64,000 nt of DNA from Apostichopus japonicus (taxonomy: Eukaryota; Echinodermata; Holothuroidea; Aspidochirotida; Stichopodidae), in NCBI RefSeq assembly GCF_037975245.1, contig NC_092580.1, positions 16,504,001 through 16,568,000 on the forward strand. Reading direction: 5' to 3'. Made by a program: the position numbers and the translations under genes. The notes beneath the pieces were generated by a model that searched no databases, was not told where the DNA came from, and saw only the letters and a program-made list of their open reading frames with translations. Positions 37,224 through 46,797 of the stretch are shown one piece after another (positions within the stretch are counted from its first letter, which is position 1; each line of letters opens with the position of its first letter).

Positions 37224-37960
37224 CTTGATATGAAGAAACAGAGAAAGAATAGGTAACGTTTTAGTGAACTACGAACTGGTTCTGAAATTTTGTGTTTACA
37301 AAAGTAAGGTTAAAAATGAGAGACCTTCCTTTAGCTATGGTAAAATTGATTTAAAGAATTTTTTCTACAAGGAAAAGTTTATGTATAAAACTAATTGTAA
37401 GCAAACTGCCTTTGATATCAGATGGCATAACCGGAAATCTTTATTTGAAGTTAAATTATTTATTTGTTGTTGTTGATGATATTGACTAATGGTCATAATG
37501 TATATATTATTATGGATTGTACATTGTTTGGACTCTTGATTGAATGATCATAAAAAAAAATATAGAAAAAAAAGCTAAGAACTGGATATGGAACGTTACA
37601 ATTTGCATATTATATTTTTTTTTAAATGATGTATCATTTGAAATCAATCTCTCTAACTCGATCTGCAGAGGCTTATGACCAAAAAATATTGTATTATTCA
37701 ACAATTATTCAACAGAGCCCTATATTTGTTTTCGTTAAGTCTTTTATTGTTGTCTTTATAAGGTATCATTTACAAGGAAAGTATATGTTTGTCAAATAGT
37801 TGTGTATACTTCACTGAGTTTGTGACCAATAAATATCTTTCCCAACCCCCATACCTCCCCAGTTGTACGTTTGCTGTACAAAACGAAACTTTCAACAGAA
37901 AGAATTAATGCGTCTTAATTACCTACACAGTAACATCAAGCTACTTGATACAAAACTTAC
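37224..37960. other. ABCC intron, nothing further seen
   Basis: AT-rich intron without recognised elements. Confidence 0.5.
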
Positions 37961-38033
37961 CTCGTGGTATGGTAACGTCAACATTCCTCAGGAGTACCGT
38001 TTCGTCAGCAGTACAGAAATATCCGTGTTGAAG
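37961..38033 (-). CDS. ABCC exon: A-loop, start of NBD1
   Basis: Acceptor ATCTAG, donor GTAAGT, 73 bp, phase 0 to 1. It encodes LQHGYFCTADETVLLRNVDV and TIPRG, the beta-strand region before Walker A. The aromatic of the A-loop is probably the Phe of GYF. Confidence 0.88.
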
Positions 38034-38974
38034 CTAGATAATTCAAGACAAAATGAAAAAGACATTAAGTGACAGACAACAGCACCAAGAGCAAGATTCA
38101 ACACTGCCTCTTACATTTCCAAGAACACCCCACGTTTGAAACAAAAACTTTAGAAATGAAAAAACAAGCGCTTCCATACATCAACATAAAAGGAATACTT
38201 GTTTAATCTGTCCATCTCCAAGAGTGCAATAACCACGAATAAAGCACTGGGGCAGGGTAAGATGTTATGCCCTATAGGGATAGGAGGAGGGGTAGCAAAA
38301 TGAACAGGGGTGAAGTTAGATACAAAATGGTGCAACATTTTGCTATGTTTGAAACGGCAATGTTGAAAGCATTTTTTTTAGGTATTTCCACAACTACAGT
38401 ACATGTTTTACAATAATTTAAGAATATATTTATGATTCTTTGTAATTATTCTGTTTCCTCGCCCCCCCCCCCCCACCTTCATTATTTTATTCTGTGAGGA
38501 GAATAAATCCCCAAAAGCACCTCTGTCCCTCTCCCACTCCCATATGAATGAAATAACAGCATCAGCAACAGCAAACAAAAATAGACAAATTCTCTTCCCT
38601 CAAAGGGAAAAAACAAACTGTTAACACACTGCTTATCTACTGCATAAAGCTGGTGTAGGTAGAAGTACAAGTAATAGAGGGCCTGACGTTTCGATCCTAT
38701 CAGGAACGTCTTCTAAAGGCAAATTGCAACGAAAACAGGTTCTATATCGTTACTTGAACATCTAGCGTTTTGAAACAAAGAGTTTCTAATTCAATAGGAA
38801 TAGAATATTAGTTTTATTTGATCCTCCACCCCTCACCTTCTGACCAAAAAATAGCACCAACAAACTGGTATTCCACTGTATCAACTTAAAAATGTTATTA
38901 TGGAGTAACCAAGTAGTTTGTCTATTCTGCTTGTACGGTTCAGACTGGTTACTCTTATGCTGTGTTCTTTGTAC
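38034..38974. other. ABCC intron with dispersed motif copy 2
   Basis: Contains GGCCTGACGTTTCGATCC at 38672-38689, followed by TATCAGGAACGTCTTCT, the second copy of the motif at 7678. A poly-C run lies at 38462-38474. No exon recognised. Confidence 0.55.
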
Positions 38975-39109
38975 CTGGAAAACAAACTCATCTTCATCTT
39001 CTTCTGAGATGAAATTCCTCTCAGTTCTCCTCTCCGAATCAAGGCTCATTAATGGCGTTTTCTCAGAGATAGTAGTGTTCCCATTACTGGCATCACTAGT
39101 TGAGTCGCC
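38975..39109 (-). CDS. ABCC exon: acidic/serine-rich linker between TMD1 and NBD1
   Basis: Acceptor AACTAAG after a poly-pyrimidine tract, donor GTACAA, 135 bp, phase 0 to 0. It encodes a low-conservation linker: GDSTSDASNGNTTISEKTPL, then SERRTERNFISEEDEDEFVF. Length and position fit the variable linker of ABCC proteins. Confidence 0.75.
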
Positions 39110-39547
39110 CTTAGTTATCAAGAACAAAGTGGGAGGGGGGGGGGGGAGAAATGCAATATATATATTTGTTTAATATACCTTTAATTTGCAAGGTTCGAGC
39201 TCTTAGTATTCATACATTTTGATATCTTCATGCCAAGTTGAGCATGCAATTTGATTTACTGCAAAGCATTGGAGTTATCCTGAGTAAATAAAGCTATAAC
39301 AATCTGTTTGTGCACCTCATTCCACCTGTCCACAAATCATATCTTACAAGCCATTACAATACTTCCCAACCTGAATTAATGGGCACATTGTTTGTATACT
39401 CGAATGCATAACTAGTAAAAGAAAAATCATTAATTCGAGCCAAGACTCAGTCTAAAAACTCATCTAAAAAAGGGCAATTTTGTTGACGGTTGAAACAAAT
39501 AGGACAGCTGACTGTGTAGTACAGATGTGCTTGATTTTGTGGAGACA

Positions 39548-40303
39548 GGTCAGTAAAGATGGGTATAGGGAAGTGAAGGGACATTTACATATCTGGAGAG
39601 AAAAGATGGTTATTGGGCAGAGAAGGGACATTTACATAAATGGAGACAAAAGATGGTTATTGGGAAGAGAAGGGACATTTACCTACATGGTGATAAAAGA
39701 ATGGTATAAGGAAGGGAAGAGACGATTATATATATGGACAGTAAAGACGGGTAAAGGGAACTGAAGGAATATTAAATATATGGAGAGAAAAGTTGCATAG
39801 AGGGAAGAGAAGGGATATATTTGGATATATGGAGACAAAAGATGGGCATAGGGAAGAAAAGGGAAATTTATATGGACAGTAAAGATGGGTACCGGGAGGT
39901 ATAGGGACATTTATATAAATTTGTAGAAAAGATAGGTATAGGGAAGAGAAGGGACATTTACATATATGAAGAGAAATGATGGGTATAGGGAAGAGAAGGG
40001 ACATTTATATGGACAGTAAAGATGGGTACCGGGAGGTATAGGGACATTTATATAAATTTGTAGAAAAGATAGGTATAGGGAAGAGAAGGGACATTTACAT
40101 ATATGAAGAGAAATGATGGGTAATGGGAAGAGAAGTGACATTTATATATATGTAGAGAAAAGATGGGTATAGGGAAGGGACAATTATATATATGGACGGT
40201 AAAAACGGGTATATGGGAAGAGAAGGGACATTTATATGGACAGTAAAGATGGGTATAGGGAAGTATAGGGACATATCAATTTGTAGAAAAGATTGGTATA
40301 GGG
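39548..40303. repeat. 47-bp minisatellite, left part
   Basis: Tandem units of about 47 bp: GGGAAGAGAAGGGACATTTA, then CATATATGGAGAGAAAAGAT, then GGGTATA. About 16 units, with a nearly perfect repeat of a larger block of about 126 bp between about 39870 and 40120. The array is continuous with 42937-44220 apart from an inserted hAT element. Confidence 0.92.
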
Positions 40304-41058
40304 AAGAGAAGCAGGGGCGTCAATCCGATTTGAAACATGGGGGGGACGTAATCGATTCGAGTATTCCGGCCGTAAGTACTATCTAAGCGGAGCGCCACCA
40401 TCGGTTGGCGCGCAGCGTACAAGAAAATTTTTCTTCTGGCAGACCCCTCAGATTGCAGGAAACGGCACTTCCCGTGCATTATGGCAGTAAGCAACACCCC
40501 TAAAATTGATAAAAATTTCTGGCAATTTTTTATTTTGGGAAATATTCTCGAAGGAAGTGATCGTCATTTATTCCTCAGTTTACCAATTCCCCGTCTCCCA
40601 GAAGCGCCCAAAATTTAAGATATCGAAACATTTTTGTGTTGGCTGATCCATGAGCACCGCCCATGCCCGTGAGAAGTGGTGACTGGGTGAAGAAAAAGCT
40701 ATGCCGTTTGAAAACATGGGCAGAAAAAGCGAAAGTAGCGAAACCTAAGGTAAAACGCTCGACAACGAAGTGATTATTTTCCAGGTTAATTGAGACTGTA
40801 TCAAACGCGAGCTTAGGACAAACATATTCAAAGGTAATGGCATTACTAATCCCGATATTTCGTCTTTGAAGTGTGTGGAAAATCCGCAACGACCATAACA
40901 GAGCAATTGAATATTTAGTCTACTTTTCGATTTCGAAAACACTTTTTTTTAAATTATGACAAAATTTAATGACACCTTTGACAAAATTTGGGGGGGGGGT
41001 CTGTGCCCCCGGGCCCCAATGGGCACGACGCCACAGGGCCTAAGATATAGGCCTATTG

Positions 41059-41419
41059 CAGGGGTGTGCAACCTTTTGAATGAATGGGCCAGATTTTAGG
41101 AGTGAAAGATTGACAGGGCCGCACCTAACCAACGACCTGCTGTTGATTTCAAACCTTTGATTCCGAGGACGTTCAAGCAATAGGTGTGTGTACTTAATCT
41201 GTATTCACAAAACCATAATGTCAATACAGTCCAGTTGATAATTAATGGTGATAATAGACCGCCCTGACAGCATCATTAGTGCAGATAAATTCTAAGCAGC
41301 TAGCTCGTTTTTGGTGATGATGCAAAATAGATTGATTTTTTTCTTTTTCTTGAGACATCTCACGGGCCGCAAAAAAATCACTGGCGGGCCGCATTTGGCC
41401 CGCAGGTTGCTCACCCCTG
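41059..41419. mobile_element. 361-bp hAT MITE (CAGGGGTG ends) nested in the hAT element
   Basis: Ends CAGGGGTGTGCAACC and GGTTGCTCACCCCTG are complementary except for one base. The flanks GCCTATTG and GTCTATAG match at six of eight. Sub-terminal GGGCCGC repeats resemble the ends of many Charlie-like hAT MITEs. No coding frame. Confidence 0.85.
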
Positions 41420-42305
41420 GTCTATAGGAACGATGTCCCAAAATTTCCCCGGACATAAAGGCGAAGGAAGCTATCCGCAGCGACTGCATGTGAGTTTCTC
41501 GACTTTCCGTCCTGGGAGTCATACCACAAAATGGTGCATTTCCTCATACGCCATTATTAATAATTTAAAATTGTTCGTTGGAGTCCTCAAGCAAGTTACC
41601 TCGGTTGCTAGGTGGATCTGCATCTGGTTATCGGGTGAATTCTGGTCGGAGCGTACTATGTAACCACCATGTACCCAGGGTAGCTAAGGCCTGATGATTG
41701 GGGGGGGGGGGGTTGTAGTGGCTGAAAATCGGTTTTGAAGCCAGAAAATTCCGACTGCTGCTTTGTACGCCCCACTCTCGCGCTACTCGTCAACGATATG
41801 GTCAGTGTCAGTCAGAAAACCCAATCTTTCGCGACAGCACTTCTGTTACGAACTTGTTGCGATACATTTGTACCCACTGGCACTCATTTCACAAACTTAT
41901 TGCCCCCCCCACCCCAACCAAATATTTTTTTGAAATTCGGGCAATATGCTGATAGCTTTTGGGCACCTACTGAAAGAAAGATAATTTGCAATGTGTTTTT
42001 CATTGGTTAAACTGATATTATTATTACCCAACAATTCTCACCAATACGGAAGGGTAATAAGACGGAAAATGATTGTATGCTATTTGCATGCGATGTAAAA
42101 ACCGATGCATGCCTGTATGATATGCACATTATCATGTGGAATGCGCAAATGCACAAATCAAATTGGGCTCCTACGCCTATGACGGTAGCTCTATTAGGCA
42201 TTTTTTTGTAGTATTCAAAATCACACGAAGTTTGTACGGTGGAGTATAAGAATCGCGAGATACAATTTCCCAATGTGGCAAGGAAAACGTGGTAAATATG
42301 ACAGG

Positions 42306-42758
42306 TTAAAGGTCAATTTTGACCGAAATTTTTAAAAATTCCAACTGTCGCACTCCAATTTTCCAACTAGCGTCAGTTTTACCAAGTTTGGGGGTGAGAC
42401 ACCCCCACACCCCCTCTAACGACGTCCCTGTGCGGTGAATATGGAACACGATCACATGGTTCAGCCTCTGTAGAGTCATGGTGCTCCGTAGCCTTGTCTT
42501 CAAACGCCTCAGAGCACTAAAAGATCTCTCGGCTTCCGTCGAACTGGCGGAGGAGACGAGGAGCAACCGCAAGAGAGCTTCGACTTCACCAAACATAGTC
42601 CGTACCGCTGGATTCATCGACTTGAATATTTGTCTATACCCTTCAACCGACGACGAATGGAACTGGCCTCGAGAGAAAGGCAGACTAAGCTTAAGATTTT
42701 TGGAGAGCTCAGGGTACCAACTCACGAGATCTGGGTGGAATTCTCCATTCAGCAACAT
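42306..42758 (-). pseudogene. hAT transposase C-terminal dimerisation domain
   Basis: A 150-codon open frame with AVRTMFGEVEALLRLLLVSS, ASSTEAERSFSALRRLKTRL and RSTMTLQRLNHVIVFHIH. From family knowledge, SS-EAERSFS-LRRLKT-LRSTM---RL is the hATC dimerisation motif, closest to the ZMYM1-type/'52 kDa repressor' group. Upstream catalytic domains (RNase H-like, BED finger) are absent within this element. Confidence 0.9.
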
Positions 42759-42936
42759 TGAGTGATATTCGAGGATATGAAGCCTAAGATGTGTAAGCCG
42801 TAACCAAATAGAGCCATGACACTACTCTTTTTCCAAATGTGTGGGGGGGACATTTGATATTGTTTCCCCCATCCATCGAAATGTGGGGGGGACGTGTCCC
42901 CCCGTCCCCCCCTGGATTGACGCCCATGAAGAGAAG

Positions 42937-44220
42937 GGACATTTACATATATGGAGAGAAAAGATGGGAAAGATGGTAAAGGGAAGTATAGGGAAGTGAA
43001 GGTACATTTACATATGGAGTAAAAAGATGGGTATAGGGAAAAGAAGGGACATAAACATAAATGGAGAGAAAAGGTAGGTTATAGGGAAGAGAAGGGACAT
43101 TTACTTATATGGACAGTAAATATGGGTATCGGGAAGTGAAGGGACATTTTTGTAGAGAAAAGAAAAGGGACATTATCTATATGGAGAAGAAATGTTTAGG
43201 GAAGTGAAGGGACATTAATATATATATGGACATTCAAGACGGGTATAGGGAAGTGAAAGGCCATTACTGTAATATATATGGAGAGAAAAGATGTTTATAG
43301 AAAAGTGAGGGGACATTTACATATTTTAAATGAAAGAAGGGTAAAGGGAAGAGAAGGGACTTTTACATATATGGAGAGAAATATGCGTATACATATGTAA
43401 GAAAAGGGACATTTATATTTATGGAGAGGAAAGAGTGTTCAGGGAAGTGAAGGGACATTTACAAGTATGGACAGTAAAGATGGGTATAGGGAAGGGAAAT
43501 TTACATATATGTAGAGAAAAGATAGGTACAGGGAAGAAAAGGGACACTAAAATATATGGAGAGATAAGATGGGCATAGTGAAGTGGAGGGAAATTTTCAT
43601 ATATGGGCAGTAAATACGGGTATCGAGAAGTGAAGGGACATTAACAAGTATGGAGAGATAAAATGGGCAAAGGGAAGAGAAGGGACTTTTACATATATGG
43701 AGGGGAAATAAGGTATAGGGAAATGAAGGGACATTTACATATGGACATTCAAAGGGGTATAGGGAAGTGAAAGAACTATATATGGAGAGAAAAGATGTGT
43801 ATACAGAAGAGAGGGGACATTTACATGTATGGAGGGGAAAGAATGGTATAGGGAAGAGAAGGGATTTTACATATATATTGACAGTAAAGACAGGTATTGG
43901 GAAGTGAAGGGACATTTATATGGAGAGAAAAGATGGGTATAGGGAAGAGAATGGAAGTTTACATTAATATACAGTAAAGATGGATATAGGGATGTGAAGG
44001 GACATTTACATGTATGGAGAGAAAATATGGGCATAGGAAAGAGAAGGGACATCTAAGTATATTGGCAGTAAAGATGGATTAAGGGAAGTGAAGGAACATA
44101 AATTTACATATTTGGAGTAGAAAGACGGTCAGAGGGAAGTGAAGGGACATTAACATATCTGAGAGAAAGATAGGTACAGGGAAGTGAACAGACATTTACA
44201 TCTACGGAAAGTAAAGAAGT
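42937..44220. repeat. 47-bp minisatellite, right part
   Basis: Same units as 39548-40303, about 27 copies with more divergence at the right end. The array resumes exactly after the hAT target duplication, showing that the two parts were one array. Confidence 0.92.
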
Positions 44221-44857
44221 GTATAATAGAGTGAAGTGATAGGGTGGGGGGCGGAGGTATATGATACAATTCCAAGTTAATTCAAATTTGTTTGATACTG
44301 AGGTAGTTCAACTATAATATATAAGCATGTATTCAATATTAGGTTACAAAAGTGTGACATCGATGCTCAAAAATGAAAAGCATTGGATTGTTATTAGGGC
44401 ACTTTTATTTCAAAGTTGAATACATAGAGAAAAACATCAGCAATTATGGACATAAAATTTTGAACACAACTAGGAAATTTTGGACCATTTACTCTTACTA
44501 GGTGAAATGTTAACGCGTGTGACTCGGTGTCCTAAAAGTATTGGAATTTCAATTTTCTGAAGACTTACATAAGAATCAAAGATGATGAAAGCAAGAGATT
44601 GAAGCAAGAACAAATAATAAGAAATTGTCATTTCTGTAGTACCCTCTTCAATTTGAATAAACATGAAAAAAAATAGGACACCATAACATACGTTAACAAC
44701 ACAATGTACTACATATACAATAATGAAAAAAAGAAAAGTTTGCCAAAGACAGGATTTAAATAGCATATTGAAAGGCACAATGAAGGTGTTTGCCCTCACA
44801 AAAGTTACTCAATGACACAATAAACTGTCACTAAATATAATAAAAAGCTGTCATGGA
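44221..44857. other. No gene recognised
   Basis: Between the minisatellite and the 3' flank repeats of the DDE-like gene. AT-rich. It could include the left terminus of a transposon carrying that gene, but no boundary was recognised. Confidence 0.45.
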
Positions 44858-45210
44858 CCTTGTTACGTATGTGATGGTGGACACCAAAATACATATTAGA
44901 CGATGCTCTGAAGTAATATCATCACACTGATGTTATGTTGGACACCAAACTGTAATGAGAACATGCTCTGAAGTCATATCACCACACTGCTGTTATCATG
45001 GACCCAAACTATAATGAGAAGATGCTTTGAAGTACCACCATGACACTACTGTTATGATGGACACTGAACTATGTTGAAAAGATGCTCTGAAGTACTGCCA
45101 TCTCACTGCTGTTATTATGGACACTGAACTATCATGAGAAGATGCTCTGAAGTACTACCGTCACACTGCTTGTTATGATGGACACCAAATTCTTTCGAAA
45201 AGATGCTCTA
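44858..45210. repeat. 60-bp tandem repeat with GGACAC, 3' flank of the DDE-like gene
   Basis: CCTTGTTACGTATGTGAT (44858-44875) is followed by GGTGGACACC. Then come units starting ATGCTCTGAAG at 44903, 44963, 45022, 45082, 45142 and 45203, a spacing of 59-61 bp. Each unit carries a GATGGACAC(C/T) word, preceded by CACTGCTGTTAT. The first motif matches sequences next to the related gene at 60665 and 61020. Confidence 0.85.
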
Positions 45211-45868
45211 TATTGCTACTCTGAAGTACTAAAGTATTACAGATACAAGTCAAACGTAAACCAGAATGTTAAATGACTTAGTGATTCCATGCCGAATATG
45301 AAAAGGGACTTTGGATTTTGCAACATCCCATATTGCTGACCAGAAATGACCAGAGGTGCAGTGGTATTGAAATATTGATTAATGCATGCCTTTACATATA
45401 AGGATGAAGTTCAAACCATATTTCACTTCCTAAGTGATCATATTTATTCATATTTACTTCTAATTGATTCAAGGAATCTTAACATCTATAAAAAACAATA
45501 GCGATCAAATACTTGCCAAGGGCTACATATATAAAAATTTTAGAATTTACCAACTTCACTTCTTGAGATATGGCATTTAAAAGGATTTTAGACAACTCTG
45601 TCGAACTCAAATGACCTTTGAAAAACAATAGGGATCATCTACTCACTAAGATAGAGTGTTTATGAGCCGAGGCATCACACACAAGGAATCACAAATAGTT
45701 TCCTCAGGTTTGACATCAAATGTAACATATAAAAAGGATCAACAATGAATAACATGGGAGAAAAATGGCTTTAAGTAACTTCAAAAGGGATGAGAACAGA
45801 ATTTGGTTCAATGTTTAACTGCACAATAGTTTGAAATTTACTTGGTGAAACTTGAAATATGATTTTCC

Positions 45869-46099
45869 TTATTTAAATTGATATGGTTCTACTCGAAGAT
45901 GGTTTTCGATGATGGTCACATCTGACTTCTTAAAGCAAAACTGTTCCCTTTTGTTGGCGAGATCAGGAAAATCTATCTGGCATACCACATTTTCACGGGG
46001 TTCCCAAGAAACATCTCTTTGGGCTGGCCAATTGTAAAGGTTGTCACCGCATCTTTTCATAAAATTGACATGGATGTCGTCTTCAGATTCTTGAAGTAC
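45869..46099 (-). CDS. DDE-like gene, exon 3 (C-terminus)
   Basis: 231 bp from acceptor CTTTAG to the TAA stop. It encodes VLQESEDDIHVNFMKRCGDN, LYNWPAQRDVSWEPRENVVC, QIDFPDLANKREQFCFKKSD and ends EPYQFK. With exons 1 and 2 the coding length is 2715 bp, exactly 905 codons including stop. The pattern V-F-------Y-WP---D matches FKFLHRVRSASKMYDWPIRS of the related copy. Confidence 0.78.
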   Translation of the reverse strand, partial: VLQESEDDIHVNFMKRCGDNLYNWPAQRDVSWEPRENVVCQIDFPDLANKREQFCFKKSDVTIIENHLRVEPYQFK

Positions 46100-46424
46100 C
46101 TAAAGTATTGAACAAGAAAGGAGCACAAGTTACATTTATATGAGAACGTAATGGTTTCTTACAAAGAGATCATGGTAGTCCCTGTTTATAGAGTATAATT
46201 TTACACAAAGTTGTTTTAACCGGCAAAGAGATAGGTAGTCTGAATGGCAGCAAATATATGATGATTTTGTTTTGACATCGTTTTCAACAATTACTGTTAA
46301 TACTCCCTTTCACACAACATATAGTTGCTAACCGAAATATTTCCTTTTTCAAACTTATTGGATAGGTAGACTACATTTCACTTGAAGTTTACAGCTGGTA
46401 GTTGAAAAGTACCCTTTTTCTTAC
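46100..46424. other. Intron of the DDE-like gene
   Basis: 325-bp AT-rich GT-AG intron between exons 2 and 3. Nothing else recognised. Confidence 0.7.
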
Positions 46425-46530
46425 CTCTGCCAAGTACACATTACATGACTGTTTCCCATACAGTTTAACCGCAACAAAACTGCCTTTCGCATAGGTATAG
46501 GTAGGCTTGGTTTGACCATTGGCTTCACTG
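46425..46530 (-). CDS. DDE-like gene, exon 2
   Basis: 106 bp with acceptor TTTCACAG and donor GTAAGA, phase 2 to 0. It encodes SEANGQTKPTYTYAKGSFVA and VKLYGKQSCNVYLAE, the first half of a small beta-rich C-terminal domain (G-FVAV-Y--K---VYLAEV) that resembles Tudor/chromo-barrel-like folds in pattern only. The related gene at 62094-62518 has a comparable stretch, LEEYYAVFYDNEFYIGRLLE. Confidence 0.75.
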
Positions 46531-46797
46531 CTGTGAAATGAAAAGAAGAGACAGGAAACCTACAGTAAGTACAGTTACAGTGTGGTTAAGTGACGACTGC
46601 TTGTTCATACCATAACTGTCACTTGACCACATATAAAAGATAATCTTGTTGATACCTCTCAGCTACTGTAGCAATTGCTTTAACAACTCAAAGAAATGTA
46701 GATTACAGTAGTTTAAGAGCAAATTGTATCATCACTTGATGGTACAGAAGGTATACTTCAAAGAATCAAACTTATATGTTTATTCACTTTTACTAAC

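Larger units (their letters stand above)
40312..42928 (-). mobile_element. hAT transposon (2.6 kb) inserted in the minisatellite
   Basis: Ends CAGGGGCGTCAATCC and GGATTGACGCCCATG (14 of 15 complementary). It is flanked by a perfect 8-bp duplication AAGAGAAG (40304-40311 and 42929-42936), a word that occurs once per minisatellite unit. The minus strand encodes the C-terminal hAT dimerisation domain (42758-42306). It also holds the shared TATCTAAGCGGAGCGCCACC core at 40380 and a younger 361-bp hAT MITE (41059-41419). The rest of the transposase is missing or decayed, so the copy is defective. Confidence 0.93.

Noticed and set aside
40312-41035. Separate hAT element ending at GACGCCACAG near 41035
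   Set aside because: The end resembles the left terminus weakly, but the flanking octamers do not match AAGAGAAG; the pairing with 42928 has a perfect duplication.
42478-42765. Plus-strand frame opposite the hAT domain
   Set aside because: Shadow of the minus-strand hATC coding sequence.
39480-44052. Repetitive open frames with SLLFPIPIFSLHI-type repeats
   Set aside because: Translation of the 47-bp minisatellite.
44858-45210. CRISPR-like array (60-bp spacing with repeated words)
   Set aside because: Whole units are similar rather than repeats separated by unique spacers, and the genome is eukaryotic.
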